A stretch of DNA of 64,000 bases from Niebla homalea (GCA_019925105.1 JAHGAU010000005.1:248001-312000); one strand, 5' to 3'. Positions 44,404 through 56,953 are shown, counted from the first letter of the stretch. Program-made: numbers and translations. The notes: generated by a model not told the origin, from the sequence alone.

Positions 44404-46355
44404 ATGACGCTCACACGCTCCCAACTTGGCGAAACACCAAAGTAAGCAGGTCCCAGACCAGCCATTGTCACTACCCATTCGTCGCCTGTAGCCTCCACTA
44501 ATCTTCTGTCCTTCTCGTCTGCAACAGACAAACCTCTCACCCGGGCTTCGTCGAAACCCCAACCCGCCGCTCCACCCGCGCGCGCAAATCCACGGCTGCA
44601 ACAACCACTAGCGACGCGAGCGACACCTCCCCTTCAACATCCCAGCTTCTATCCAAAGCCAAACCCAATGGCACCGCCACCTCATCACCTAATGGCCGTC
44701 CCCGTGGCCGCCCCAGCAAGACCTCCTCATCCAAAGACCACAGGATTGACAACTCAGGCCAATTCGAATTCGGCGGCACACCGGGTGTCGCCGCCATGAT
44801 GATCATCTTCCCTGCATTGATGTACTACATGTGGATCGGCGCGACCTACTACGATGGCCATCTTCCCTGGCCAATGCCCAAGCAGAGCTGGCTTCAATGG
44901 ACGATGATGATGGGAAATCTCGTCGTCACGGGGGCGTGGCCTAGCTTGAAGGCATGGGCAATTTATTGGAGCTTCTTTCTATTCGAGGCGGTGTGCTACA
45001 TCTACTTGCCTGGTGTCTATGTCAAAGGCAAAGCATTGGAGTGGGAGGGAGGAAAGAGGTTGGACTATTATTGCAGTGGGGTGTGGAGTTTCTACACTAC
45101 CATTGTGGTAGCCATCGGACTGCACCTCGGTGGGCTTTTCAAGCTGGATACGGTCATCGATGAGTTTGGACCGATCATGAGTGTGGCAATCATTTCGGGA
45201 TTTTTGGTCAGCTCCGTGGCGTATGGCAGCGCGCTGTGGAGGGGCGCGGAGCATAGGATGTCGGGGCACACGATTTATGATTTCTTCATGGGCGCGGAGC
45301 TGAATCCGCGCATGATGAATGGGTGGTTGGATTTCAAAATGTTCTTTGAAGTCAGGCTGCCTTGGTATATTCTGTTCTTGTTGAGCCTGGGGGCTGCAGC
45401 GAGACAGTACGAGACGTTCGGATATGTGAGCCCAGAGGTCGGCTTTGTACTGCTGGCCCACTTCCTATACGCCAATGCGTGCTCGAAAGGAGAGGAATGT
45501 ATTGTGACTTCCTGGTGAGTTGCCACCTTGAACGCCCTTGGAACAGTAACAGGAATAACAGGAAGTCAAAACTCTGCTGACAACAACTTCTAACAGGGAC
45601 ATGTACTACGAGAAATGGGGCTTCATGCTCATCTTCTGGAATCTAGCTGGCGTTCCCCTCTCCTACTGCCACTGCACCATCTACCTGGCCAATCATGCCC
45701 CCTCAGAGTACCACTGGAACCCTTTTGCCCTCGCCCTCCTCTACACCTCCTACATCTTTGTCTACTGGGTCTGGGACACTTGCAATTCGCAAAAGAACCG
45801 CTTTCGCCAGATGGAGCGCGGGACCCTGATGGAGCGCAAAACATTCCCCCAATTGCCGTGGCAGACGGTGACGAATCCCAAGACAATCAAGACGAAGACC
45901 GGGGATAGCATTCTGGTAGATGGATGGTATGGCTATGCGAGAAAGATCCATTACACCTGTGATGTGTACTTTGTAAGTCTCCCTCCTTTCGTTTTCCCTG
46001 CCCGGGACCCCTGTTTGCAAGACCAGCAGGCCAAGCCGTAGGTTTCGAAGGCCCGCCTCAGCCATATTGTCTATCAATTTACTAATCAGGGTTGACTCGA
46101 ATGTAGGCACTGACATGGGGTCTCATCACGGGTTTCTCATCTCCCTTCCCATGGTTTTATGCCGCCTTCTTCGTCCCAATGATCCTGCACCGCGCAATTC
46201 GGGATCAGCAGAAGTGCAGAAGCCGCTATGGCGCCGCGTGGGAGCAGTACGAGAGGCAGGTGCCGTATCTGTTCATCCCGGTAAGTGCTCTCTAAATCTT
46301 AGCACGTCCTCCCGTATGCTGATGCATGTACCTGGCGTCATAGTACGTCTATTAG
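44404..46355 (+). CDS. ERG4: Delta(24(28))-sterol reductase Erg4
   Basis: Last enzyme of ergosterol synthesis, reducing ergosta-5,7,22,24(28)-tetraenol with NADPH in the ER membrane. Exons 44404-44441, 44528-45514, 45597-45972, 46107-46280 and 46344-46355 give 528 residues. The last exon holds only three codons and the stop (PYLFIP + YVY). The N-terminal 100 residues are Ser/Thr/Arg/Lys-rich and cytosolic. Multiple membrane helices follow ([40 protein letters not shown]). Diagnostic for the ERG4/ERG24 family are [19 protein letters not shown], the [20 protein letters not shown] run with [18 protein letters not shown], and the C-terminal [20 protein letters not shown]. The long sterol-reductase block with GVPLSYCHC favours Erg4 over Erg24. 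Confidence 0.93.
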
Positions 46356-46644
46356 GTCCATTCCTGCAGCAGTCTTTCGGTACAAAATGTATGATGTACA
46401 TATACGACGGGCGTGGTCGTCTTGCTGATAGCTTGTTGTCGTCTTTTTTTTGGATATCCCAATTTCGCATGTATGTATTCAGATCAAGCAAGAAGTCAAT
46501 ACTCATATATACCACTTGACCAAACTCTGTTACAATCTTCTCGTTTGGGCTCATTAAAGTGCATAGCCTGGCTGCTTGGGTTCCCTGAAGCGCGCGAAAC
46601 CAGGATGCCCCATAGGTTCTGTTGGTTCCCCCCTCCCCCCATCC
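46356..46644. other. Shared 3' region ERG4/DLH
   Basis: 289 bp between convergent stop codons. C-rich near 46625-46640. No gene seen. Confidence 0.3.
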
Positions 46645-48395
46645 CTAACAAACATCCTCCACACTCACCTCCCCCGCCTCCCGCTCCCCCAAATCCGACC
46701 TCAACGTCCGCCCGAACAACTCCATCATCATCTCGAACGTGATATCCGCCACAGGCGGGTCATACCGACCTTTGCTCAGCTCGTCGCGGATGAAAGCGTC
46801 TGGTGACATGTATATCTGCGTGAGTAAAGGCAGAGGGATGGATAAAGGGGAAAAAGGGAGAAGTGAAGCGCAAACTCACGCTGCGCCCCCGCGACCTCGT
46901 ACCAACTAAACACCACCCCTTCCTCGTGCATCCGTTTCCGGATCAGATCCCGCGCCGCGGCGGGGACGTGGTTGTCCAGTTTGCCATGCACCTGTCCCAA
47001 ATCTATGTCAGCCCATTCCTACCCTTCCCCATCCCTACCCTCTCCAAGCTTGCCAATAACCCACCAGGGCGGGATATGGAATCGGCCCCCCAAGCAATCA
47101 AGAAAGGAAGCAAGATAGATAGCTATATCTCACCATAATCACCTCCGCCTTCATTTCCCCGACCCGCTTGAGCGTGTCATCCCCGGTCCTACTCAACGTG
47201 CCCAACTGATTGGTGTCATCGGAGGAGTATTGGAGGTCGGTGGCGAACCAGCACATGCCCGCCCTCACGCGGCGAGATTCGGTCACGCAGCAGCGGAGGG
47301 CGAGGTGGCCGCCTAGACACATGCCTGCTGCGCCGATCATCCTGTTGGGGGCGGGAAGAAGGTGGGTGGGAGATCAGCAAATGATGCGTGTGGGTTGGGC
47401 AAGTGTGCAGGAAATTCTAGCAAGGTTGGATGTACTGCTGCCAATAGTTCGATTCCCTCCCTCCCTGCCCGCCGCTCTCCTTTTCCGCCTCCCTGTCTCC
47501 GTTTTTTCTGGCTTGATGGAACCGGATTGCCCGCTCCCCTCCCCCTCCCACCCTCCGCTCGCCCCCCCCCCAAAAAAAGAAAGCAAACAAAAAAGGACAC
47601 ACTCCGTGATAAGATGAAGAGGATATTGCGGACATACCCATTACAAGTCCCCCTCTTCAACAGCGCCTCAACCGCCAGCCGGGCATCCTCATCATACCCG
47701 GCCAACGTCTTCCGCGTCTTCCACCGATTCCCCTTCTCCGTCCCCTCGGCATCATATCCCAGCGCTTCCGGCCCTGTGAACTAACCCCGCACAACCCCCC
47801 TCCATCAGCCTCCCGCCCCAATACTTCCACAATTTTTATTACCAAAGGAGGAGGAAGAGGAGGAGGAGGGAAAAAACAACATCAACGCACCTCGTGATAA
47901 CTACTCGGACAGCCGACGATGTATCCGCTGCTGGCGATCTGCCGGGCCAAGCGCGCGACGGGGCCGGTGACTTGGTAGATCTCGGAGAAGAGGACGACGG
48001 CGGGGAATTTGGCGTGGGGGTGGTGGGGGATGGTTGGGTGGGTGAGGAAGATACCTGGGATTTAGTTGTTATTATTGCATGACGGTTTAAGACGACGGGG
48101 ACGTTTTCATGGATTACAGGTTTAAGGGGACGCCGTGGATGTGGAATTTCTTTGGTATTGGAGAAGTCACGAACGAGGGAAATCAAGCGCGGGAAAACAG
48201 GGACTTTCCAAAGACGGGCTGTCATTGTATGTCTTCATTTTTCTCTTCGTTCTTGGAAATACATTGATTGTCGTGAAAAATGGCGAGTCAAAAAGTAACC
48301 GGTGAAGAATATTGGAAATCGGTCGACTTACGCATACTTCCCTCCTCCCCATCCGCTTTGGTGGGGACATCGACGTGGAATTCTTTGACTAGCAT
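46645..48395 (-). CDS. Dienelactone-hydrolase family protein
   Basis: Alpha/beta-hydrolase related to carboxymethylenebutenolidase (DLH, PF01738). Six exons on the minus strand: 48395-48332, 48054-47891, 47780-47638, 47341-47134, 46991-46880 and 46799-46645, together 281 residues with all phases fitting. The start MLVKEFHVDVPTKADGEEG and the continuing IFLTHPTIPHHPHAKFPAVV are as in fungal relatives. VLFSEIYQVTGPVARLARQI and GCPSSYHEFTGPEALGYDAE follow. The nucleophile elbow is GMCLGGHLAL (Cys), with HGKLDNHVPAAARDLIRKR and the Asp/His region to HAFIRDELSKGRYDP. Introns 1 (277 nt) and 3 (296 nt) are long for this window. The physiological substrate is unknown; relatives range from aromatic degradation to general ester hydrolysis. 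Confidence 0.85.
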
Positions 48396-48978
48396 GGCGG
48401 GGGGAAGCAACGGGGATTGATCTACTAGACGGACGATTACTTCAATGGGTTTCCAAATGATATGTTACAGGCATGGGTAGCAGCCAGGAGATAAGAAAGA
48501 TGATTCACTCATGAACGGTATAATAACTTGTGTATAGTAAAAAAACTACATAGAGTGCAAGGTAAAGATGTATCAGAATTTTGTAAGTATAATAAAGTAC
48601 CCCTTAGTAAAGTAGTCGTTGTAAGAGCCAGAGTAAGATACCGGGAGCGTAAGGGTAAGGAACATACTTAAAAGAGAAGGTGAAAAGAATACCTTACGTT
48701 CCAAGCAAGCATTTGTTACACTTAAAGCGACGTTGAAACTCCGTATGCTCCCATTATACTTTCACCGCAATTACCCCGTAGACCCTTTATAAACGCCTGC
48801 TCCTTATATACTCTTATTACTATTACATAAAAAATACCGCATTTATATTGAAGAACCTAAGTGTTACTGATTATGTAGCTTGCTTACAACGGTTATTAAG
48901 CCTAAAATGGTAAGGTAGTTTAACATCAAGCATTTACAAATAACTCCCATATATTGATAGTACTTTCCTTGTTCATGA
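48396..48978. other. AT-rich island
   Basis: From about 48520 to 48960 the sequence is AT-rich, with many TA steps and short GTAAG/CTTAC motifs, and without open frames. It resembles decayed or RIP-mutated repeat DNA, as does the interior of MITE A. I could not define ends or terminal repeats. Confidence 0.45.
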
Positions 48979-49415
48979 TTACTTTTTTGAATGATACTCC
49001 CCTTGTTGAGCCTCACTCCAAGGACGGCCCTTGTCAATCATGCTGGCGAAAAGATGAACAGCCAGGCTGACGAGATTCAGAGTCTCAAAAGTCAGCTATG
49101 AAATCACATGAGATTTTTATACGGAAGCGTGTTTCATTTAGAATGCTTGCTTACCTGAGTGAGGATCAGGATATATGTAGTGGGAGTATATTCTACCCCT
49201 TCGCCCTTAGCTGTAACATGGAGCGCTCCTCCCAACTGACAGCCAGAAATCAAACGACCATGACAAGGGCTGAAAGTAAGAAGTAGGCCACAAGACCCTG
49301 CTATGCCTGCGCAGACTGAACAAAAGTTCATGCCAAAGACTGTTGCAGTAGCTGTCCCTGGCAATAGGGCAGTCGCAAGAACCGTCAGCCTCAAGGCTTT
49401 CTTGGTCTTCGTCAT
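48979..49415 (-). CDS. Candidate small secreted Cys-containing protein
   Basis: Two exons on the minus strand, 49415-49155 and 49095-48979, give 125 residues. The junction CAG|GTAAGC...TTTCATAG keeps frame. The N-terminus MTKTKKALRLTVLATALLPG looks like a basic start plus hydrophobic signal or anchor, followed by a short Cys-rich part (FCSVCAGIAGSCGLLL, SPCHG, SGCQLGG). The end is helical and charged (LNLVSLAVHLFASMI, then DKGRPWSEAQQGEYHSKK). I recognise no family. It is divergent from the NB-ARC/TPR gene with 441 bp between starts, and it begins beside the AT-rich island. It may be an effector-like or partner protein of that gene, or a spurious call. Confidence 0.42.
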
Positions 49416-49856
49416 TCCCCTGTTAGCCTCGGCCAGTTGTGGCTTGCTGCTTGCTCAAGAAGTTTCGCGAAACCCTTATGATGCTGTCCTTGAAAGAGCA
49501 AAGTCTCAATCGAGGTATCAGCATGCGCCCGTACTCGTTTTAGATAGGTAAATGGCGTAACTCGTCATGATCAGCATGCGTCGCGCGATCTGGAAGAGCT
49601 CGTAGTCTTCGTTGAAAGAAAGAATCGCATACATTTATAGCCATAAGGCTACCTATCAGGATTGGCCAATGTTTGTTGGCCAGTTCCCGCTCCCAGGATT
49701 GCCGGCTCAGCTTCTCGGGTCTGGGCCATCATCAATGTGGCAAAAGTGAATTTATGCCTGTGACACTTGACATGATGCTGACCACCTGTTTTTTTTGTAG
49801 CGCTCAACGATCCTAACGTCGCGCAAACAACATCAAAAATTCCAAATCGACTGCAA
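49416..49856. promoter_or_regulatory. Divergent promoter region, small protein / NLR
   Basis: 441 bp between two divergent starts. A (+) frame 49303-49551 overlaps it and the neighbouring exon, but it has no recognisable domain and is taken as the complement of the small gene. No specific site identified. Confidence 0.3.
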
Positions 49857-52363
49857 ATGTCAACAGAAAACCGTATCAATGACTCTAGCGGTGAGGCCGA
49901 CGTAGCCCCGGCTTTGAAGCTGCCTTGTTACTGTATGGACGATTTTCGGAACAAGGGTCGGTGTTCAAAACTCTCAGGTCGTCAAGAAGTCCTTGAGGCT
50001 GTAGACAAGTTTCTTCGGCCCTCTGGAAAGCACACAGCTCCTACAGGCAGCGCTTCCTCTGTTGACTCAAAGCTAAAAGTCGTTGCACTACATGGTTTGG
50101 AAGGTATCGGAAAGACCCAGGTCGCTTATGAATATGCTCTACGAAAGCAGCATGATTTTCAAGTCATTGCCTGGATTGATGCTTCGACGCGGGAAAGTAC
50201 ATACGCTAGCTACCGCTTATTTGCCAAACAAATAGGACTTATCAAAGAGACGGGCTCGCTAATAGAAGATGAGATCATCAAAAATGCCGTTCACAAATGG
50301 CTCAGCAATCCGAGAGACGGTGACTCGATGGTATCTTGGCTACTGGTTCTGGATTCAGCCAACGACAGGGATGTGGTGAGCGATGTTTGGCCACATGGCG
50401 GGGAGGGCTGTGTGTTATTGACCACACGTCACCCAGCAATTGTCGGGGCATTCGCCACATCCGAGATCGAAGTGTTACCCCTGTCTTCCGAGGACGCAGC
50501 TGAAATGCTTTTGAACCTAAGTGGAAAGAGAACTGAACCCGAAGCCAAAGAACATGCGGAGCAGATTGCAAAAGCCTGGGAAGGCGTACCCGGCTGCATG
50601 GAGCTGGTGGACATAGTGCTTCGAAACAAGAGCATGTCGCTGGCTGAGTTTGCGGCCATTCAAAACAATGAAAGAGAAGGTTACGCGTCTGAGGGAGCTG
50701 TGTATAACGTCAAGAGGTCATCAGGGGCATTCGTTATCCTGTCTGGTCTTGCTATCGAGAATCTAGAGGCGCAACATGAGAGCGAACTGGATTTACTTCT
50801 CGCCCTGAGTTTCCTTGATGGATCGCACGTGAAAGAAGAGATCCTGAGGGAACACCCGTCAGTTGCTACTCTGAAGACATTTCCCAAAGACGCCAGCGCC
50901 TATGAGAAATGCAAAGAGTATTTATGGGAAACTTCGATGATCAAGTACGACGGGGATTTGGCAGAGTTGCGCGTCAGGACTGTTGTGCAAGATACACTCC
51001 TATCGAGAATGAAAGCAGCCGGAAAGGAACTTTCCGATGGATTTATCACCGCAAACGCGCTTGTTCTCTCCGTTTGGCCATGCAGCATCACTGTTGATGT
51101 GAATTTTTTAAAAATCAACATGAGCAAGCGATGGGTTCAATGCGAAAAGTTGGCCCCACATGTTCATCGGTTGTGGAGTATCTATCTTGAGTTGGATAGA
51201 ACAGAGCAGCAGAAGTGCGCCACGCGATCGTTTGCATGCCTGTTGGCGGAGGCTGCCTGGTATGTGTGATGCCATCTTGAAGCAATGCTTCTCTTCTGAA
51301 TTTGTTAAGGTTCCAGAGTGAGAAGGCAAATGCTGCTGCTTGCCTACACCTAGTCGATCATGGGTTCGCAGTACACAAGGGTGCAGAGCGGAAAGAGCAG
51401 GACTCAATGCTCGACGTCCTTTCAGCCCTTCACAACATTAAAGGAGCCTACTTCAGTCGTGTAAACAAGCCTAAAGAAGCTGCTTATCATATGGGTCAAT
51501 ACGCAGAAGTACAGAAGCAGATTCAGGCTATTTCGGGGGGAAAACCGTCGGCTAAGCTAGCAGCTGCGTATAGTGAGCTTGCGTTAGCACGACTTGAGTG
51601 CGGTGAGTTTGAAGACGTCATTTCGCTACTGAGACAGTCTTCAGCTATGCGGAAGGAACTCAAGGACTTTACCCCCGTGAGTCTCTACAATCCGCTCCGA
51701 TACGAAGGCCTCTATCACATGCAAGTTCGGAATTGGGCCGAGGCAAAACGTTGCTTTGACACCGCGCTGGAAGATCGACAGAAGGAATTTGGACGCGATG
51801 ACACGAAAGGACCAAGGTTTGTCGCTTTCAGTATTGATAATTCCCTGCTCATAAAGACACGCTAGGGCAGGAGTTCTCCTATCACATCTTGGTGATCTTT
51901 TTTGTCAGCAGCACCATTGGGCATACGGACACGCATACCACAACCGAGCTTACCAGAGCCTCAAAGTAGCCTTGGGAGAAGGTCACCTATCCACTTTACG
52001 TGCACAATACAAACTTGCACGGGATCTATTCGTGATCAACAAGCCAGGAAATTTGGCTCTGGCGAAGTAAGTATCAGTCTGAGCGTTTGCGAAGGACGTT
52101 CCAGTACTGACAAAGAATGCAGGGACTTGTTGGAGCAATGCTCAATGCACTACGATCGACAGGTACATACAGAGGGCGAGAAAGCTCGCTTAACATTCTT
52201 GCTAAGCCGAGTTTTGGTCCTGATGGGGGATCGCAACGCTTTGGATAACTTGGCAAACGCCTCACAAATGTTGGACGCTTTGATACAAGGGGAAAACAGC
52301 CGTGGGGCAAAGCCACTGACATTTGCGGACTTCGATAAGGTTGTTCCTTTCGGCGCCCGATGA
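49857..52363 (+). CDS. NB-ARC/TPR STAND protein (fungal NLR-type)
   Basis: Signal-transducing NTPase of the kind linked to fungal allorecognition and immunity. Exons 49857-51259, 51310-51816, 51866-52066 and 52123-52363 give 783 residues. The NB-ARC core shows the P-loop LHGLEGIGKTQVAYEYA (residues ~78-94), FQVIAWIDAS, Walker B WLLVLDSAND (~161-170), the sensor CVLLTTRHP, VLPLSSEDAAEMLLNLSG and the GxP-like EGVPGCMELVDIV. The C-terminal third has tetratricopeptide-like helices (KLAAAYSELALARLECGEFE; YHMQVRNWAEAKRCFDTALE; LLSHLGDLFCQQHHWAYGHA). The N-terminal ~75 residues carry no recognised effector domain, only a short Cys cluster (LPCYCMDDFRNKGRC). The effector may therefore be a short motif or a separate protein. 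Intron acceptors were chosen by frame; the nearest AG of intron 1 would create a stop. Confidence 0.85.
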
Positions 52364-53369
52364 ATACAAATTAGTCTAGATTCTTTCCATAATGGTGAGA
52401 TCCACCTTCCTGTCGAAGCTGCCCAATCATGTACACCCCACCTGATGGAAGCATCCTCACCTTTCCTATCATACAGCATTCAAAATATTCAATCATCTGC
52501 TAATGTGTCACAACTCTGTAGCTCGTGCAACATACCCATCGAGGACCTTCACCCAATACAATACTTTCTCGCCTGCTACATCACGACCTCAGCGAAACAA
52601 GTCCCAACCCTGGCGACCATGACATGATCAGCGATCGCCGACAAGGCCTACCCTTCTATCAAAGGGCTGCCAGCATCTCACCCGATGCAGAGCCCAGATG
52701 TACACCGGCGCTCGCTTACAATGAAAAGGATGGGACAACGTCCCCGGGCTTGGTGCTCTCTACTGTCACCGTCACCTTGACGTAAAGGTTCTTCCTCCCA
52801 TGCTGGAGGGAATCACGGTCTCTTTTTGGGCCTGTTTGGCATATAAGGATGGGGCGTCGCATGAGGTGCGGGGAGGCGGGCGGTTCTGCATCCATATTAC
52901 GGTGTTTTTGGGCCTATGCGGGCATCGGGGCGTCGCGTCATAGAAAAGGGGCCTAGTCAAGGGTTTGCAGTAGAGTAGGTGGTGCAGGTGAGGGTGTGAA
53001 CAAACCGGCTCAGCCCTACCACGTGGAAATCGCCACCAACCACCGCTCGGGTTTATCTGAGATTCGAGTGATCAGTTGCGGGGGTAATACTCTCAAAGCT
53101 TTCAGGTATAACGTTATCACAAGAGGGTGTAATGGGGTGAATGCACGTAAGTGTGGTTTTTTTGGTTTCTTTGGTTTTTGTTAATGTTCAGGATTTTGAT
53201 CACATGACCTTACATTCCTATTTGGGACTCTTGGCGACTACTTAGTTTAAGAAGAGAGCTAAAATAACGTTTGTGTTTCAAGAATAAGACTTAATTTTTA
53301 CAATATTCTTGTTATAGAACGCAGTTCTCATCGCGTACTCACTCAGTACATAGCTACTCATCATACATT
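52364..53369. other. Gene-poor region after the NLR
   Basis: About 1 kb with short frames only. AT-rich from about 53230 to 53330. Nothing recognised. Confidence 0.35.
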
Positions 53370-53391
53370 ACACACACACACACACACACAT
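53370..53391. repeat. AC dinucleotide microsatellite
   Basis: Uninterrupted alternating AC run of about 22 bases. Confidence 0.9.
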
Positions 53392-53399
53392 TCCTACTA

Positions 53400-53880
53400 A
53401 ATGGTAGCAACAGCTCCGGTAACAGCTCTGAGCGCATCGTCATATGCACTCACTACTTCCATTGAAACCAAGGCCCGCTTCAACACCTCATGATGTGGAT
53501 AACCTGAAGCCGCGCCCTCTCAGCACCTCCCAAAGTTAGATCGGTTCACATCTCTGACATACACCCTTCAACTTCGTCAGATCCATTCAGTTGGCCGCCA
53601 TACAGCTATGCCCCTCATCTATGTGCTCCACTTGCTCAGCAAGCTCGTCACTACCTAAACTATGCGTTCCGTACTCGCCGTCTGGAGATACCCCTACCGC
53701 TTTACCTACCTTCGGAATCTGGCTTCTACCACTTCTCTGAGCTTACCCGAGCTTCTCTCGAAAAATGATGCCTCACCGTCTATAATCTCTTTCATGAGAT
53801 AACGCCCTTCTCAGCTCTCTGGCAAACGCGTTCGGCAATACCCAGAGTGTGTCAACATCAAAGGTGTTACCACCAATAAA
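53400..53880 (-). pseudogene. Possible decayed coding stretch
   Basis: On the minus strand, coding-like fragments follow each other in different frames: NTFDVDTLWVLPNAFARELR (near 53860-53805), MKEIIDGEASFFERSSGKLR with VVEARFRR (near 53795-53710), SPDGEYGTHSLGSDELAEQV (near 53685-53630), and LKRALVSMEVVSAYDDALRA ending TGAVATI* at about 53400. Stops and frame changes separate them. I recognise no family. The pattern fits a gene in decay or a multi-exon gene I could not splice. Confidence 0.3.
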
Positions 53881-56800
53881 CATTCGGAGACATCTATACC
53901 GCAAATTCGCGCCAAAGTGGGCAGGACAGAATGCAGAATTCCATACAATAGAAAGGCCTGCTCCTCATACTGCGCCGCCTCCGCGAGCAAAGACTTCACC
54001 TACTCCAAAGCCTTCAATTTCAGAGGCCACCTCAAGAAACAACCTCAAGAGCCACCGGCCTCTACAAATAGAGAGTCTCCATCCAAGTCACATACAGATT
54101 CAGTAAAGAAAACAAGGAAGAGATAATAGATGGAACCTTTGCTCGGAGCAACCTTGGGATCCCCCGTCCAGTGCCATGTTCGAAAGTGTGGACTTGGTGC
54201 TCGGATCAGGTTCGAAGAGCGCGGAGAGCGGCTGCCCCCTTTCTCGGGAGAACGACTGGCCATGATGATGTGGTATTTGGTGAGAGTAAGTGGCGAGGAT
54301 TTTCGCTGTTGCTGAATCGACGCCGGAGTTTGTTGCCTGCGAAAAGGGAGGGGGGCAGTATTGAAAGCGGGCGTCTTCGTTGAGAGCGAGGGTAAGGGGG
54401 TAAAATGAATCACCAGTGCTCAAAACGAGGGTGGATGTGATGGTAATTTTTTTTGACTGGATTTTACGTTTCAACAAGAGGAGCATGGGTAGGAAGTCAC
54501 AGATGAAGAAGTGAGCCAGTCTTGTGCAAGATTTTATTGATATCAGGAGAGACTTTGTCCAAAGGATTGCTAAAATTGTCATTGTTGTTGACCGCCACTG
54601 CTCCCACGCTTGTTACATGACGAAAATAGGAATTCAGGTAGATACGTCACGGCTTTCGATTCCTTTGACTGGGCTCGCTCCAAACGCGGATACTATCGCC
54701 GCTGGTAGAGAACGGTAGGTGCGTGTGTTTAAAAAGAAAGGAAAAGGAAACTCGGCAACTATGACCCAAATTGAAGGTATGCGCGAAGCTGGGGATGGAC
54801 GATATCAACCATCAAGACTAAATCATCCACTGGAGGAATCGGGTAATGTCAGAACAGAAGGCCATTTCGAAAAGATTCTATCCCCTGACCTTGTCTGGAA
54901 CCCGCTGTCCTTGTTGGGTTAAAATCTGACAACAGCAAGGCCATGGTAGTGGTGGATGAACGCTTGCAGACCAAGGTAACTTTCAATCGCCGGAGCACAC
55001 CGCCGGACAACAATCATTCTCGGACAGCAGGCAGACCCACCGCCTACCATTGCCAGTGAACTTGATGTGGCGAAACACCCCGTAAGAACATGAGAGAGCC
55101 GAGAGAAGTTGGAATGACACCTGATTGCAGGAAGATCAATGGGGTGGCAAGACAGCGGCACCATGACCCTCAGCAACACTTGAACAGGTTTGTCAACACG
55201 GTCAATTCGCAAATGATGAGTCACAGTAGTCGAGAGAACGAATCTGTACAGTCTTCTTCTTCCTGACAGGCTTAGAGACAGTTCGGGGGGCCCCAAAGAT
55301 TGTCAGGGTACCCACTCAGTATCCGACATATCCGTGGTGACTCCACGGAGCTGGAACCATTGTCGACATGAGCTGTCTATCGCGCGTCGGCAGCCAAATA
55401 CCCCCGACAGGTATCAAGCAAGTCACTGATACGGGGTTTGCCGATCGAACAGTCTCGAACACTTGGTACCTGCAGACCGCCTGTCGCGACGAAAGGATGT
55501 GGATTTTGATGAGTCTTCACCGGAGCATCTTCGGACGTAGCTGGATGATGTTGACGTGATCTTCGGAGCAATGATGAGGTTCTTGCTGCACTAAGATGAA
55601 TGGTCAGCTGTAAATTGGCTCGTGCCGGAAGGAATGAGAGCAGGGGATGTCTGTTTTTGCCACCAAAGAAGCATGACTTTTTGCTCTGCCCTTGATGTGA
55701 ATCGCGTTTGATGACACAATGCGGTATTGATATGGAATTTTCAAATGTGATGGATGCGGGTATCGCTGCTTTATAATCACCGCTCCTCACGATCTGAGAT
55801 TTGATATTAGCGTTTGGCCCCACACCAAGGCACAAGGCACAGGTTTTTGATTCGATAGAAGTATACTACCCCAGTCATTCCCTCAGAGCAGTCAAAGCCC
55901 TATCACAGGGTTGTCACCGCTAGTGAGCTTTGGCTGCTTTGTCAACTGTCAGGGCCAGGATCCCCTTGGTCCTGTCAGTAAAACTATTCTCAAAGCGGGT
56001 GACGAAGATTAGTAATCTCAGAGTATTCTTCATGCACGTCCTAGCGTTCATGGGCGGGTTCCTGCAGATCTTGACGCCATAGACAAAGAATGGGACCCAC
56101 ATGAAACCTATGGGGCAGAGACAGAGACCCACCCAGTCTGGGGTGAACGACTGAATCTGCTTACCAAATCACATCAATCAGCATCGCAAGGTGAGAGCCT
56201 GAATGCTAAACCTGCCAATGGTTTTTATACAACAATCATGATAGTTCCAAGTCCTTCTTCCGTACATTCTTCGACGTTCCAGAAACCGCCCATCGCTACC
56301 CGAAGTCGCTCGCAACTTATTAGTGACATAATTAATAATTTCGACAATCAGTTACCTCGCGCTTTCGGTGACTATACCGCCGTCTCACAGCAGTCTCAAC
56401 GTTCTGAAATAGCCTCCGACCGTGGGAAGCTCTTAATGGCGCACTCTTCTCCCCCATCATTGGGCGACAAAGATGATGCAGGACATTATTAGTGCCCGCT
56501 GGATGCAGTAACTCCGTGGCGTGTGATCTCCTTACAGCCTCAGCCCGATATCATCTCTTCACTATACCAGATATTGAGCTAGTCCGGCGGCGGACATCAG
56601 CGTCCAACCTTCAGACACGGGGGCTGAGCGGTGGTACGGGTACGGATGATTATGACTGACATTCGTATATATAAGCAGTCTCATACGATGATCCTCTACT
56701 CCAAAAAGGCAGATGCGCATCCCGTATTAGGAGCCATCTGCAAGTAGACAGACTAGCATATAGACTGATCGAAAACAAAATCCGAAGCCAGACCTTTCAT

Positions 56801-56953
56801 GTAGGAATCCTAGAAGTCAGGTTTCATAAGCACCAGAGTTGAAAAGGCCAAGCGTCACGCAAACAGCATATATAGCCCACCGTGGCTTCTTCCAGAGGGA
56901 AAGACTGTGACTGCTTGCAGGATCTCATTCCGCAGCACATCAGGGAGATCATC
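53881..56953. other. Long gene-poor region
   Basis: About 3 kb in which I could not support a gene on either strand. Open frames such as 54100-54582 (-) and 54919-55296 (-) lack domains and coding-like composition. Confidence 0.4.

Noticed and set aside
47444..47460. GTTCGATTCC tRNA T-loop-like sequence
   Set aside because: Lies in an intron of the DLH-family gene and has no matching cloverleaf.
49303..49551. + strand frame beside the NLR
   Set aside because: Overlaps the spliced minus-strand small gene, lacks any domain and has no good start context.
54100..54582. 160-codon minus-strand frame
   Set aside because: No domain or conserved pattern; other frames there are equally open.
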